Assembly: GCA_020636545.1 (NCBI GenBank)
Contig: JACJXS010000010.1
Location: forward strand, 1 to 64,000
Direction of reading: 5' to 3'
DNA from: Chitinophagales bacterium
Lineage (GTDB): Bacteria; Bacteroidota; Bacteroidia; Chitinophagales; JADIYW01
DNA: 64,000 nucleotides
The position numbers and the translations under genes are program-made. Positions 17,044 through 25,142 of the stretch are shown one piece after another. The notes under the pieces were generated by a model, which did not search any database, was not told where the DNA came from, and worked only from the letters and a program-made list of their open reading frames with translations. Position 1 is the first letter of the stretch, and every line of letters begins with the position of its first letter.

Positions 17044-18543
17044 ATGAAAATGAAATATATTTTAGCATTAGACCAAGGCACTACTAGCTCAAGAGCTATT
17101 TTGTTTGATGAATCAAGTAATATTGTTGCCGTAGCACAAAAAGAATTTACACAAATATTCCCACAACCAGGTTGGGTAGAACATAATCCTGAAGAAATTT
17201 GGCAAACACAGTTAGAAACCGCTAAAGAAGTCATCGTAAAAGCCAACATATTACCATCAAATATTGCAGCAATTGGCATTACCAACCAAAGAGAAACGAC
17301 AGTAATCTGGGATAAAGAAACTGGAAAACCAATTTACAATGCAATCGTTTGGCAAGACAGAAGAACTGCTAGTTTTTGTGATGAACTCAAAGCTAGAGAT
17401 TTACAAAAATATGTAGGCGAAAACACTGGATTAGTCATAGATGCATATTTTTCAGGTACAAAAATCAATTGGATTTTAAATCATGTGGAAGGAGCAAGAG
17501 AAAAAGCTCATCAAGGAAAATTATTATTTGGAACTATAGATACTTGGCTAATTTGGAACTTAACTAAAGGTACTGTTCACGCAACAGATTATACGAATGC
17601 TTCCAGAACCATGATATATAATATTAAAAATTTAGAATGGGATAAAAAACTCTGTTTAGATTTAGATGTTCCAACTTCTATTTTACCACAAGTATTAAAC
17701 TCTTCAGATGATTTTGGAAAGACACATACCGATATTCTATTTAATGAATCTATTCCAATAACAGGTGTTGCTGGCGACCAACAAAGTGCTTTATTTGGGC
17801 AAGCCTGTTTTGAAAAAGGAATGGCAAAAAATACTTATGGTACTGGTTGTTTTATGCTAATGAATACAGGAGAAAAATTTGTACAATCAAAATCTGGATT
17901 AATCACTACAATTGCTTGGGGATTAGATGGAAAAATTACGTATGCATTAGAAGGTAGTGTTTTTGTGGCTGGTGCTGCAATACAATGGCTTCGTGATGGC
18001 TTAAAATTAATAGATACTGCAAAAGATTCAGAATATTTTGCCTTAAAAGTAGATGATACTGGTGGTGTGTATGTAGTGCCTGCTTTTGTTGGTTTGGGTG
18101 CACCCTATTGGAATATGTATGCACGTGGAGCAATTTTTGGACTAACTAGAGGAACTGGAAAAGCACATTTAATTAGAGCAACATTAGAATCTCTAGCTTA
18201 TCAAACCAATGATATTTTACAAGCAATGCAACAAGATTCAGGTATAAATCTAAGTGAATTAAGAGTAGATGGCGGAGCTTGTGCCAATAATTTATTAATG
18301 CAATTTCAAGCAGATATCATAGATGTACCAGTAGAAAGACCAAAACTCATAGAATCCACGGCATTAGGTGCTGCATTTTTCGCTGGTATCTATGTTGGAC
18401 TTTATTCTATTGAAAAAATCAATAAAATAAAAGCCATAGACCATAGGTTTGAACCAAAGATGCAAGAAGAGAAAAGAACTAAGCTTCTTAAAGGTTGGAA
18501 AAAAGCAATTAAACGAGCGATAGATTGGGAGTTGGACGAATAA
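17044..18543 (+). CDS. glpK: Glycerol kinase
   Basis: 499 residues, normal length. It phosphorylates glycerol to sn-glycerol 3-phosphate. FGGY-family features are complete: LALDQGTTSSRAILFD at the N-terminus, the glycerol-site segment NQRETTVIWDKETGKP, VAGDQQSALFGQ and GAPYWNMYARGAIFGLTRGT, and the ATP-site LRVDGGACANNLLMQFQAD. No glpF or glpD lies next to it. It is the last gene of the run that starts with the phosphoribosyltransferase. Confidence 0.96.
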   Translation: MKMKYILALDQGTTSSRAILFDESSNIVAVAQKEFTQIFPQPGWVEHNPEEIWQTQLETAKEVIVKANILPSNIAAIGITNQRETTVIWDKETGKPIYNAIVWQDRRTASFCDELKARDLQKYVGENTGLVIDAYFSGTKINWILNHVEGAREKAHQGKLLFGTIDTWLIWNLTKGTVHATDYTNASRTMIYNIKNLEWDKKLCLDLDVPTSILPQVLNSSDDFGKTHTDILFNESIPITGVAGDQQSALFGQACFEKGMAKNTYGTGCFMLMNTGEKFVQSKSGLITTIAWGLDGKITYALEGSVFVAGAAIQWLRDGLKLIDTAKDSEYFALKVDDTGGVYVVPAFVGLGAPYWNMYARGAIFGLTRGTGKAHLIRATLESLAYQTNDILQAMQQDSGINLSELRVDGGACANNLLMQFQADIIDVPVERPKLIESTALGAAFFAGIYVGLYSIEKINKIKAIDHRFEPKMQEEKRTKLLKGWKKAIKRAIDWELDE

Positions 18544-18587
18544 ATAAAAGCCAATATTAATATAATATTTATTTAACAAAAAAAATA

Positions 18588-18617
18588 TTGCAAAATAAAA
18601 TCTTTATAATACTTTTG
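18588..18617 (+). promoter_or_regulatory. Promoter of the first small lipoprotein gene
   Basis: TTG (18588-18590), a 19-nt spacer and TACTTTTG (18610-18617), an exact match to the TAnnTTTG consensus. It gives a leader of about 30 nt before the ATG at 18651. Confidence 0.75.
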
Positions 18618-18650
18618 CCTCTGAATTTAAACTAATTAAAAAAAATCAAA

Positions 18651-18848
18651 ATGAAAAAATTATTCGTATTATTTGCTGCTGCTACATTATTCGTAGGAGT
18701 ACAAGCTTGTAAATCTACTGAACAACCTGCTGAAGAAGTAGTTGAAGCTACTGAAGAAGTAGTTGAAGATGCTGCTGCTGTAGTTGATTCTGCTGCTGCT
18801 GTAGTTGATTCTGCTGCTACTGTAGTTACTGAAACAGTTGCTAAGTAA
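18651..18848 (+). CDS. Small alanine/valine-rich lipoprotein, copy 1
   Basis: 65 residues. A signal peptide MKKLFVLFAAATLFVGVQAC ends in a plausible lipobox (VQAC), so the mature protein of about 46 residues should be lipid-anchored. The mature part is made of seven-residue units of the type EEVVEAT, EEVVEDA, AAVVDSA, AAVVDSA, ATVVTET. It is acidic, has no aromatic residue and should form one long helix with heptad spacing, as in Lpp-type lipoproteins; that comparison is inference. It has its own promoter and terminator, and an almost identical copy follows 122 nt later. Confidence 0.8.
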   Translation: MKKLFVLFAAATLFVGVQACKSTEQPAEEVVEATEEVVEDAAAVVDSAAAVVDSAATVVTETVAK

Positions 18849-18870
18849 TTTACTTAAACAGTAAAATTAA

Positions 18871-18898
18871 AGCCCCAAATTATTTTGGGGCTTTTTTT
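18871..18898 (+). terminator. Terminator of lipoprotein copy 1
   Basis: A perfect 9-bp stem (agccccaaa / tttggggct) with a 4-nt loop, followed by a run of seven T. It lies 22 nt after the stop and separates the two lipoprotein transcripts. Confidence 0.92.
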
Positions 18899-18941
18899 AT
18901 TTTTTTAACATTCCATTCTTTTAAATTTTAGCTCCAATTAT

Positions 18942-18949
18942 TATATTTG
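18942..18949 (+). promoter_or_regulatory. -7 element of lipoprotein copy 2
   Basis: TATATTTG, an exact TAnnTTTG match, 21 nt before the ATG at 18971. The promoter is unrelated in sequence to that of copy 1, so the two copies may be expressed differently. Confidence 0.65.
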
Positions 18950-18970
18950 CAACAACTAAATCAATCAAAA

Positions 18971-19168
18971 ATGAAGAAATTATTTGTATTATTTGCTGCT
19001 GCTACATTATTTGTAGGAGTACAAGCGTGTAAATCTACTGAACAACCTGCTGAAGAAGTAGTTGAAGCTACTGAAGAAGTAGTTGAAGATGCTGCTGCTG
19101 TAGTTGATTCTGCTGCTGCTGTAGTTGACTCAGCTGCTGCTGTAGTTACTGAAACAGTTGCTAAGTAA
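18971..19168 (+). CDS. Small alanine/valine-rich lipoprotein, copy 2
   Basis: 65 residues, identical to copy 1 except for one substitution in the last repeat (AAAVV for ATVV, Ala for Thr). The start chosen is the ATG at 18971, which aligns with copy 1; the frame also runs further upstream without a lipoprotein signal. Nucleotide identity is nearly complete and includes several bases after the stop (taatttactta), while promoter and terminator differ. This points to a recent tandem duplication or gene conversion confined to the coding region. Confidence 0.8.
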   Translation: MKKLFVLFAAATLFVGVQACKSTEQPAEEVVEATEEVVEDAAAVVDSAAAVVDSAAAVVTETVAK

Positions 19169-19191
19169 TTTACTTAACAATTAAGAAAATG

Positions 19192-19223
19192 ATAGGCTGT
19201 CTGAAAAATTTCGGACAGCCTAT
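19192..19223 (+). terminator. Terminator of lipoprotein copy 2
   Basis: A 10-bp perfect stem (ataggctgtc / gacagcctat) with a 12-nt loop that includes tgaaaaatttcg, followed by ttaattttt. The core strongly resembles the hairpin at 24462-24490 in inverted orientation. The following 200 nt up to 19424 hold no gene; a poor tatattta box (19411-19418) precedes the fucosidase remnant. Confidence 0.85.
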
Positions 19224-19424
19224 TTAATTTTTACTATTATTTTTGAACGCTTTTTCCTGTAACAGACTTGCACATTAATAACTAAAAAAATGTATAAAAA
19301 TGGAACAAGTAAAGTGATTTCAGAATTATAATAAGATGTATATTTACCGTAGAATTAAAACAGAAAATTGTAACCTTATTTTTGGACATTCCAATGTTCA
19401 ATTTTAAATCTATATTTATTGTCA

Positions 19425-21683
19425 ATGAAGATTTGTCTTTTAGCCTTTTTTATTTGTAATATATTCGATGTAAATGCTCAGTTTTTTTCTTGGCAATGCA
19501 ACTGCTCCACAGTCAAATTTGTCTTTATGATATCAACAACCTGCTGAAAACTGGATGACTTCTGCTTTGCCAATTGGCAATGGCAGAATTGGAGCGATGG
19601 TCTTTGGTGGAGTGATTCAGGAAGAGATTCAGTTTAATGATAAAACTTTATGGACTGGCAATAAAAATACAAGAGGTTCATATCAAAATTTAGGAAATAT
19701 CCTAAAGTGGATACTGTTGAGAATTACAGAAGATTCCTTGATTTAGAAACTGCTACTTGTCAAATAGACTATAAAGCTAAGGAGATTAATTATAAAAGAA
19801 CTTATTTTGCTAGTTATCCTGATAATGCCATAGTATTGCACTTTTCAAGCGATGCTGAAGCTGTAATCTCTTTTGATATTTTATTAAACGATGCTCATTC
19901 CTCAGAGATAAAAATTTTAGACAATTCAATGGTTTTTAGAGGAAAGTTAGATATACTTTCTTATGAAGCACAGTTAAGCATAAAACATGAAGGTGGTATT
20001 CTTAAAAAGGATAATCATCAATTAAGTATTCAAAATGCCAATACTGTTACTCTAATTCTAACTTTAGGTACTAATTACAATCCAGTTGAAGCCGATTATA
20101 TTGGTTATGATGCAACTGAATTGAGTTCAATAATTTCTAATCAAATGTCATCAGCTTATTCTAAAACTTACGATACTTTATTTGCTCGACATGTTTCAGA
20201 TTATAAATCATTATTTGATAGAGTGCATTTGAATTTGGGAAATACAAATCCAAGTATTCCTACCGATCAACTTCAATTATTGTATAATAAAGGAGACAGA
20301 AATACGGCTTTAGATGTTTTATATTTTCAATATGGGAGATATTTAATGATTTCAAGTGCTAGAGGAATTGCAATGCCCTCTAATTTACAAGGATTGTGGA
20401 ATGATAGCAACTTACCAGCTTGGGGTTCTGATATTCATACCAATATAAATGTCCAAATGAATTATTGGCCTGCTGAAATAACCAACCTTTCAGAGTTACA
20501 TAGTTCATTGACAGATTATGTTTTTAATGAAGCAGTTTTACAACCTGCATGGCAAGAAAATGCCACCACTCTAGGAGCAAAAGGCTGGACTTTAAGAACA
20601 CAATGTAATATATTTGGCTATTCAGATTGGAAATGGAATAGACCTGCTAATGCTTGGTTAGCGATGCATCTATGGCAACATTATACATATACATTAGATA
20701 CAGTCTATTTGCAACAAAAAGCTTATCCTGTGATGAAATCTGCATGTGATTTCTGGTTGTCTTATTTAATAAAAGATAAAAATGGAAAGCTAGTTGCTCC
20801 AAAGGAATGGTCGCCAGAACATGGTCCTTGGCAAGATGGTTTGGCTTATGCACAACAGCTCATTTTTAATTTATTCGAAAATACCTTAAAAGCAAATGAG
20901 ATTTTAGGTGAGAATAACTCTTATCATATTACCTTGAAAAATACATTATTAAATTTAGATAATGGTATAGCAATCGGACATTGGGGACAGATTAAAGAAT
21001 GGAAAAACTATAAACGTGGTGAGAATAAAAAGAAAAAACAACATAGACATATATCACATTTGATTGCATTATATCCTGGCAATAAAATTTCTCCCTTACT
21101 TGATAAAAAATACTCAGATGCTGCTATAAAATCTTTAAACCAAAGAGGAGATTCTGGTCCTGGGTGGAGTAGAGCATGGAAAATTAATGCTTGGGCAAGA
21201 TTACTAGATGGAGAGCGAGCTTATCAACTTATCCAACAAGCATTGCAAAATACAACTTCTGCAAGTACTAATTTTGATGAAAATGGTGGAGCATATCAAA
21301 ATTTATTAGATGCTCACCCTCCTTTCCAAATAGATGGTAATTTTGGAGCCACTTCGGGAATTGCAGAAATGTTATTACAAAGCCATTTGGAGAAGATTCA
21401 ATTACTGCCTGCCGTGCCAAAAGCTTGGTCGAAAGGAAGTGTGTATGGATTAAAAGCAATGAATAATTTTACGGTAGATATAATTTGGGATTTAGATCTT
21501 CAAACTCAAGCGATTATCCACTCTGGTTCTGGAAAGATATGTTCTATTTATTTCAAAAATATAGCGAATGCGAAAATTACAGACAATAATGGTCGTCCTG
21601 TACCTTTTATCGTAATTAATAATGACGAAATTAAATTTCCTACATCAAAAGGTTTGAGTTATACAATTAGCGAATTAAAATAA
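19425..21683 (+). pseudogene. Broken GH95 alpha-L-fucosidase
   Basis: The coding potential is that of a GH95 family 1,2-alpha-L-fucosidase of about 750 residues, broken in three places. (1) A signal peptide MKICLLAFFICNIFDVNAQ begins at 19425, but the frame is lost in a run of seven T at 19482-19488. (2) In the next frame a TGA at 19528-19530 replaces the tryptophan expected in the LWY-PAENW motif. (3) The frame returns near 19700-19707, between SYQNLGNI and VDTVENYRRFLDLETA. From 19707 on the protein is uninterrupted and keeps the catalytic region: NINVQMNYWPAE, KEWSPEHGPW, and DGNFGATSGIAEM with the predicted base. Homopolymer error could explain one shift, but not the nonsense codon. Confidence 0.85.
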
Positions 21684-21691
21684 AGAAACGC

Positions 21692-24286
21692 TTAGTTTAC
21701 TTTCTTCCCATTGAATACAATAACATCAAATGCAGGCATTTCAAATGTTATAATCGTATCAATGTCTATTTTCTGTTCTGAAATGTTTTTATAAATATTT
21801 TGGTCTGGAAAAGCTGATGACAAAAAGATTTCTCCTTTAATAAAATCAGGAATATCTAAGGCTTTACGTAAGGTTGTTTTAAATGTTTGAGTGAACCCAC
21901 TTGGATTACGTAAGGTTAAAGTTGCTTTATTTTCATTCCATGCTGCCCAACCATAAATATTTGCTTTAGAACCATCCCAAGGATTTCCTCCCACCCAATG
22001 TGTGTCTGCCAATACATCTGCATTATTGCGATGCCAAGTAATACAACTTGCTAGCTCGCTCCATAGTTTATCATCTCCTCCAATTTTACTCATTAAGTCG
22101 TTATCTAAATATAATTCTACCATACTTGTGCCACAAGCAAAAGCACAACGCATTTCTTTTACTATTTCTTTAAACGTAGCAGGTGAATTATCATAAGACA
22201 TTTCTGTTGGAGGTCCGTGTTGTGTAACGATTAACCCATGTGTCATAAGTGAATTAATAGGACACAGAGGAGAGTTTTTTACAAAATTTTGATAAACTAA
22301 TCTATCTCGATAGGTTATCCATTTCTCTCTGCTATTACCTTGCTTACCAATCATACCGAAATCGCCTTCTTGTCGCCATATTGCATCGCCATATTGCAAC
22401 CAAAAAGGAGATGCCCAAGTACCAACTGTACAATTAAAAAAGATATTTTCTCTTTTTTTGCGTAAAGCACTAAGTATTTTCAAAATCCCTTCGGCATCTT
22501 CTTCATTCTTTGGACCTGTGGCACTAAAGTAATCACTAATTCCGTCAAATTTAAAGTAACGCATGTCATAATCATTTATCATCTGAGAACAGCGACCAAT
22601 AAACGCATCAAAATATTCTTTATTGGATAATTGAAAATTTTTGATAGGTGGCGAATGTGTTTTATTCCAAAAAGCTAATCTTTGAGCTTTAGATGCTCCA
22701 TATCCTCCTACTGGACCCAACCATGTACCAATGCCACTTTTCTGTTCTTGTGCTTTTGCACTTAACTTAGAAAAGCCTTGTGGAAACCCAATATGAAAAT
22801 CCCATAAACTATTAAAATCATCCCAACCGTCATCCCATACAAAAGCATCTATACTTATTCCATGAGGTTTATATAATTTATTTTCCCATGCATCTAGTAT
22901 TGGTAAACATTGTTGTTCAGTCATTCGCTTTAAAGGGTTAGGATTGTCATTCCTATCGATATTTAATTCATACCAAGAATTATATAAAACAAAGGAACGC
23001 CAAGGAACAGCACGTTCTCGCTCAAGATAAGCTAAAAAAGAGCGACGTAGTTGTCCAGTTGCAACCATTCCTATAACACTAGAAACATAAAAGGTGTCTG
23101 TTGTATTTAAGATAGTATTTCTATTCCATTTACCTGAAATTATAGTATATGAATCCGATTTTTCCTTAGGTATTATAGCAATTTCATTATTATTATTATC
23201 GCTATCACTAATAATTAAAATTTTACCCTTGCTATTAATTGTTTCTGTTTGGTTTTCTGCAAAATATCGTAACGTGTAACGACCAGAATTTTTAATGTTT
23301 AGAGAATAGATGTTTTGTAATGACTTTTTTCCAGCATATCCTAAATGATAATCAGAAGCCACAATATTTCCTGTTTCATCAACTAGATCAATGCCTGTAA
23401 TATTCATTCGATGTTGTCCAGATTTATATGCAAATTTAAATTGCAATATTCCAGATGCTTTGATATTTACTTCTCCTTTAGATACTAATATTTGCGAAGA
23501 TTTAAAGCCAAATTTAAGAATAGAATCAGGAATGGCTTCTACTGTTTCTTGCCATGAATTTTTATTCCAAGAATATATATCAAAATTTGAATTAAAAGTA
23601 CTTTTCACAGAATTAATTCCTAGAGGAGTTTCCAATCCAGCAAAAATATGATTGGAAGCTATAACGGCACCACGTGTATTCCCAATAACTAAAGGCTTTG
23701 TATTACCAAAATAATCTTTTATCTTATAAAGCATTGGGGTGATACTTTTCATTTGTATATTTTTAGATGTGGAGATTTTCATCTCCGTTCGTAAGTAATG
23801 AGAACTATCTCTCAATACTGCACGCCATTGAATAGTAAGTTCGCCATAGGTAAGAATTGCTACTAAAGCCTTTCCAGGAAGTTGTTCGGAAGCTTTAAGA
23901 ACAGTTTGGTTAGCACTAAGATTTTCTTCATATATAGATTGCCATTTCATTTCCGAGGCTTTGACTTTAGTATTATTACCAAGCGTCAATTCAAAAAGTT
24001 CTGTTCCTGGCTCAATGCACATTTCAGTAGAGCCACCAAAAAAGAGTTTGTCTCCATGTTGAATAAAAGATGCTGTAAAAAGTTGATTAGAAAATATCCA
24101 TTTCCCCTCTTGCTTCGATAATATTGCAATATCTGGCTGCGTTTTAGAAGGAAACTTTACTGAACTCGCAGCATTTATATAATCTACTGTAAGCAACAAC
24201 AAAAATGTTAAAAAGAATGTTCTCTGACTATTTATTATATTATAATTCTCTGATATAGAAAAACGAAGGTTTTTAGGTATTTTCAT
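21692..24286 (-). CDS. Clan GH-D-like glycoside hydrolase (alpha-galactosidase type)
   Basis: 864 residues. A signal region (residues about 22-40, RTFFLTFLLLLTVDYINAAS) follows a long hydrophilic start, so the true start could be later. Residues about 60-260 form an N-terminal beta-rich domain. A beta-sandwich at about 265-350 resembles a carbohydrate-binding module. The TIM barrel then shows clan GH-D landmarks: DAFVWDDGWDDF, the putative nucleophile in MRYFKFDGISDY and GDAIWRQEGDFG, which may carry the acid/base. These motifs are characteristic of GH27/36-type enzymes; exact family and sugar are uncertain. It is tail to tail with the GH95 remnant, 8 nt apart, suggesting a former two-enzyme locus for fucosylated galactosides. 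Confidence 0.75.
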   Translation of the reverse strand: MKIPKNLRFSISENYNIINSQRTFFLTFLLLLTVDYINAASSVKFPSKTQPDIAILSKQEGKWIFSNQLFTASFIQHGDKLFFGGSTEMCIEPGTELFELTLGNNTKVKASEMKWQSIYEENLSANQTVLKASEQLPGKALVAILTYGELTIQWRAVLRDSSHYLRTEMKISTSKNIQMKSITPMLYKIKDYFGNTKPLVIGNTRGAVIASNHIFAGLETPLGINSVKSTFNSNFDIYSWNKNSWQETVEAIPDSILKFGFKSSQILVSKGEVNIKASGILQFKFAYKSGQHRMNITGIDLVDETGNIVASDYHLGYAGKKSLQNIYSLNIKNSGRYTLRYFAENQTETINSKGKILIISDSDNNNNEIAIIPKEKSDSYTIISGKWNRNTILNTTDTFYVSSVIGMVATGQLRRSFLAYLERERAVPWRSFVLYNSWYELNIDRNDNPNPLKRMTEQQCLPILDAWENKLYKPHGISIDAFVWDDGWDDFNSLWDFHIGFPQGFSKLSAKAQEQKSGIGTWLGPVGGYGASKAQRLAFWNKTHSPPIKNFQLSNKEYFDAFIGRCSQMINDYDMRYFKFDGISDYFSATGPKNEEDAEGILKILSALRKKRENIFFNCTVGTWASPFWLQYGDAIWRQEGDFGMIGKQGNSREKWITYRDRLVYQNFVKNSPLCPINSLMTHGLIVTQHGPPTEMSYDNSPATFKEIVKEMRCAFACGTSMVELYLDNDLMSKIGGDDKLWSELASCITWHRNNADVLADTHWVGGNPWDGSKANIYGWAAWNENKATLTLRNPSGFTQTFKTTLRKALDIPDFIKGEIFLSSAFPDQNIYKNISEQKIDIDTIITFEMPAFDVIVFNGKKVN

Positions 24287-24461
24287 GGGTTATAAAGTTA
24301 GATAAAAAATCACTTTTACAATAAATTATTTGTATGAATATAGTATGCTTTTTATTTATAAAACTAATGATGTAATTGTTATTCAGAGCGTCTGTTTTAA
24401 TTTCAAGCGTATTGGTTTTACTTTCTTCAATTCGTGGTGTAGATAACCTATAAATATAAAA

Positions 24462-24490
24462 GAGGCTGTCCTAAATTTTCAGACAGCCTC
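24462..24490 (-). terminator. Terminator of the outer-membrane protein operon
   Basis: A perfect 9-bp stem (gaggctgtc / gacagcctc) with an 11-nt loop. On the minus strand it is followed by TTTTATATTTATA. It lies about 30 nt past the stop of the gene at 24523. Its core is the inverted counterpart of the hairpin at 19192-19223. The rest of 24287-24461 shows no gene. Confidence 0.8.
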
Positions 24491-24522
24491 ATTCTACTTT
24501 TTTAATAAAAACAAAAACTAAA

Positions 24523-25086
24523 TTAGAATTTAAAAGACAAACCTATTTTTGCATAAGAAGCTTCATTATAACCAGTTTCTAAATTTACTCCGATATTATC
24601 TACAAAATAATAAGTAGCACCAACACCTGAACCAACAATTACGCCTCCTCCAAATGGACTTCCACTCACTTTGTCTTTTAATTTAAAGCCACCGCCAATA
24701 TGTAATGGAATGTATAAATCAAACTTATCAGCATCTAACTTTGCATTCCCTTTCTCAGAAATCAATTGATAAATATGGAAATTTCCACGTACTCCGACTC
24801 CAAAATATCTATATTTTAATAAATCTTCAGCATATTTTTTCCCTGAGAAAGTAAACCAACCACCAAAACTAAAATAAGGGCTTACTGCATAGTCCATATT
24901 CATCGTAACGCCAGGTATAAAACCAACACCAGCTTTTTTAAAATTACCATTCAAACCTGAGCCAATATAGGCATGATGACCTAAATTGGTTGTTATATTC
25001 ATGTGAAAATCTCCTTTTTCAACTGCCTTAACTTCCTGAGTAAAAATTACAACAAACAACAAAACAATAAAAATATTTTTTTTCAT
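24523..25086 (-). CDS. Outer-membrane beta-barrel protein of unknown function
   Basis: 187 residues from the ATG at 25086, chosen because it begins with the signal peptide MKKNIFIVLLFVVIFTQEVKA; a start at 25143 would add a hydrophilic stretch and overlap the upstream stop in TAATG. The mature part alternates aromatic and glycine residues (FGGWFTFSGKKYAED, RYFGVGVRGNFHIYQL, GVGATYYFVDNIGVNLETGYNE) and ends YAKIGLSFKF, a C-terminal phenylalanine typical of outer-membrane barrels. It is the last gene after the patatin. Confidence 0.75.
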   Translation of the reverse strand: MKKNIFIVLLFVVIFTQEVKAVEKGDFHMNITTNLGHHAYIGSGLNGNFKKAGVGFIPGVTMNMDYAVSPYFSFGGWFTFSGKKYAEDLLKYRYFGVGVRGNFHIYQLISEKGNAKLDADKFDLYIPLHIGGGFKLKDKVSGSPFGGGVIVGSGVGATYYFVDNIGVNLETGYNEASYAKIGLSFKF

Positions 25087-25142
25087 ATTAAATCTTTTTT
25101 GCAAAAATATATAAAAACAACGATTACTACAATATTTTATCA

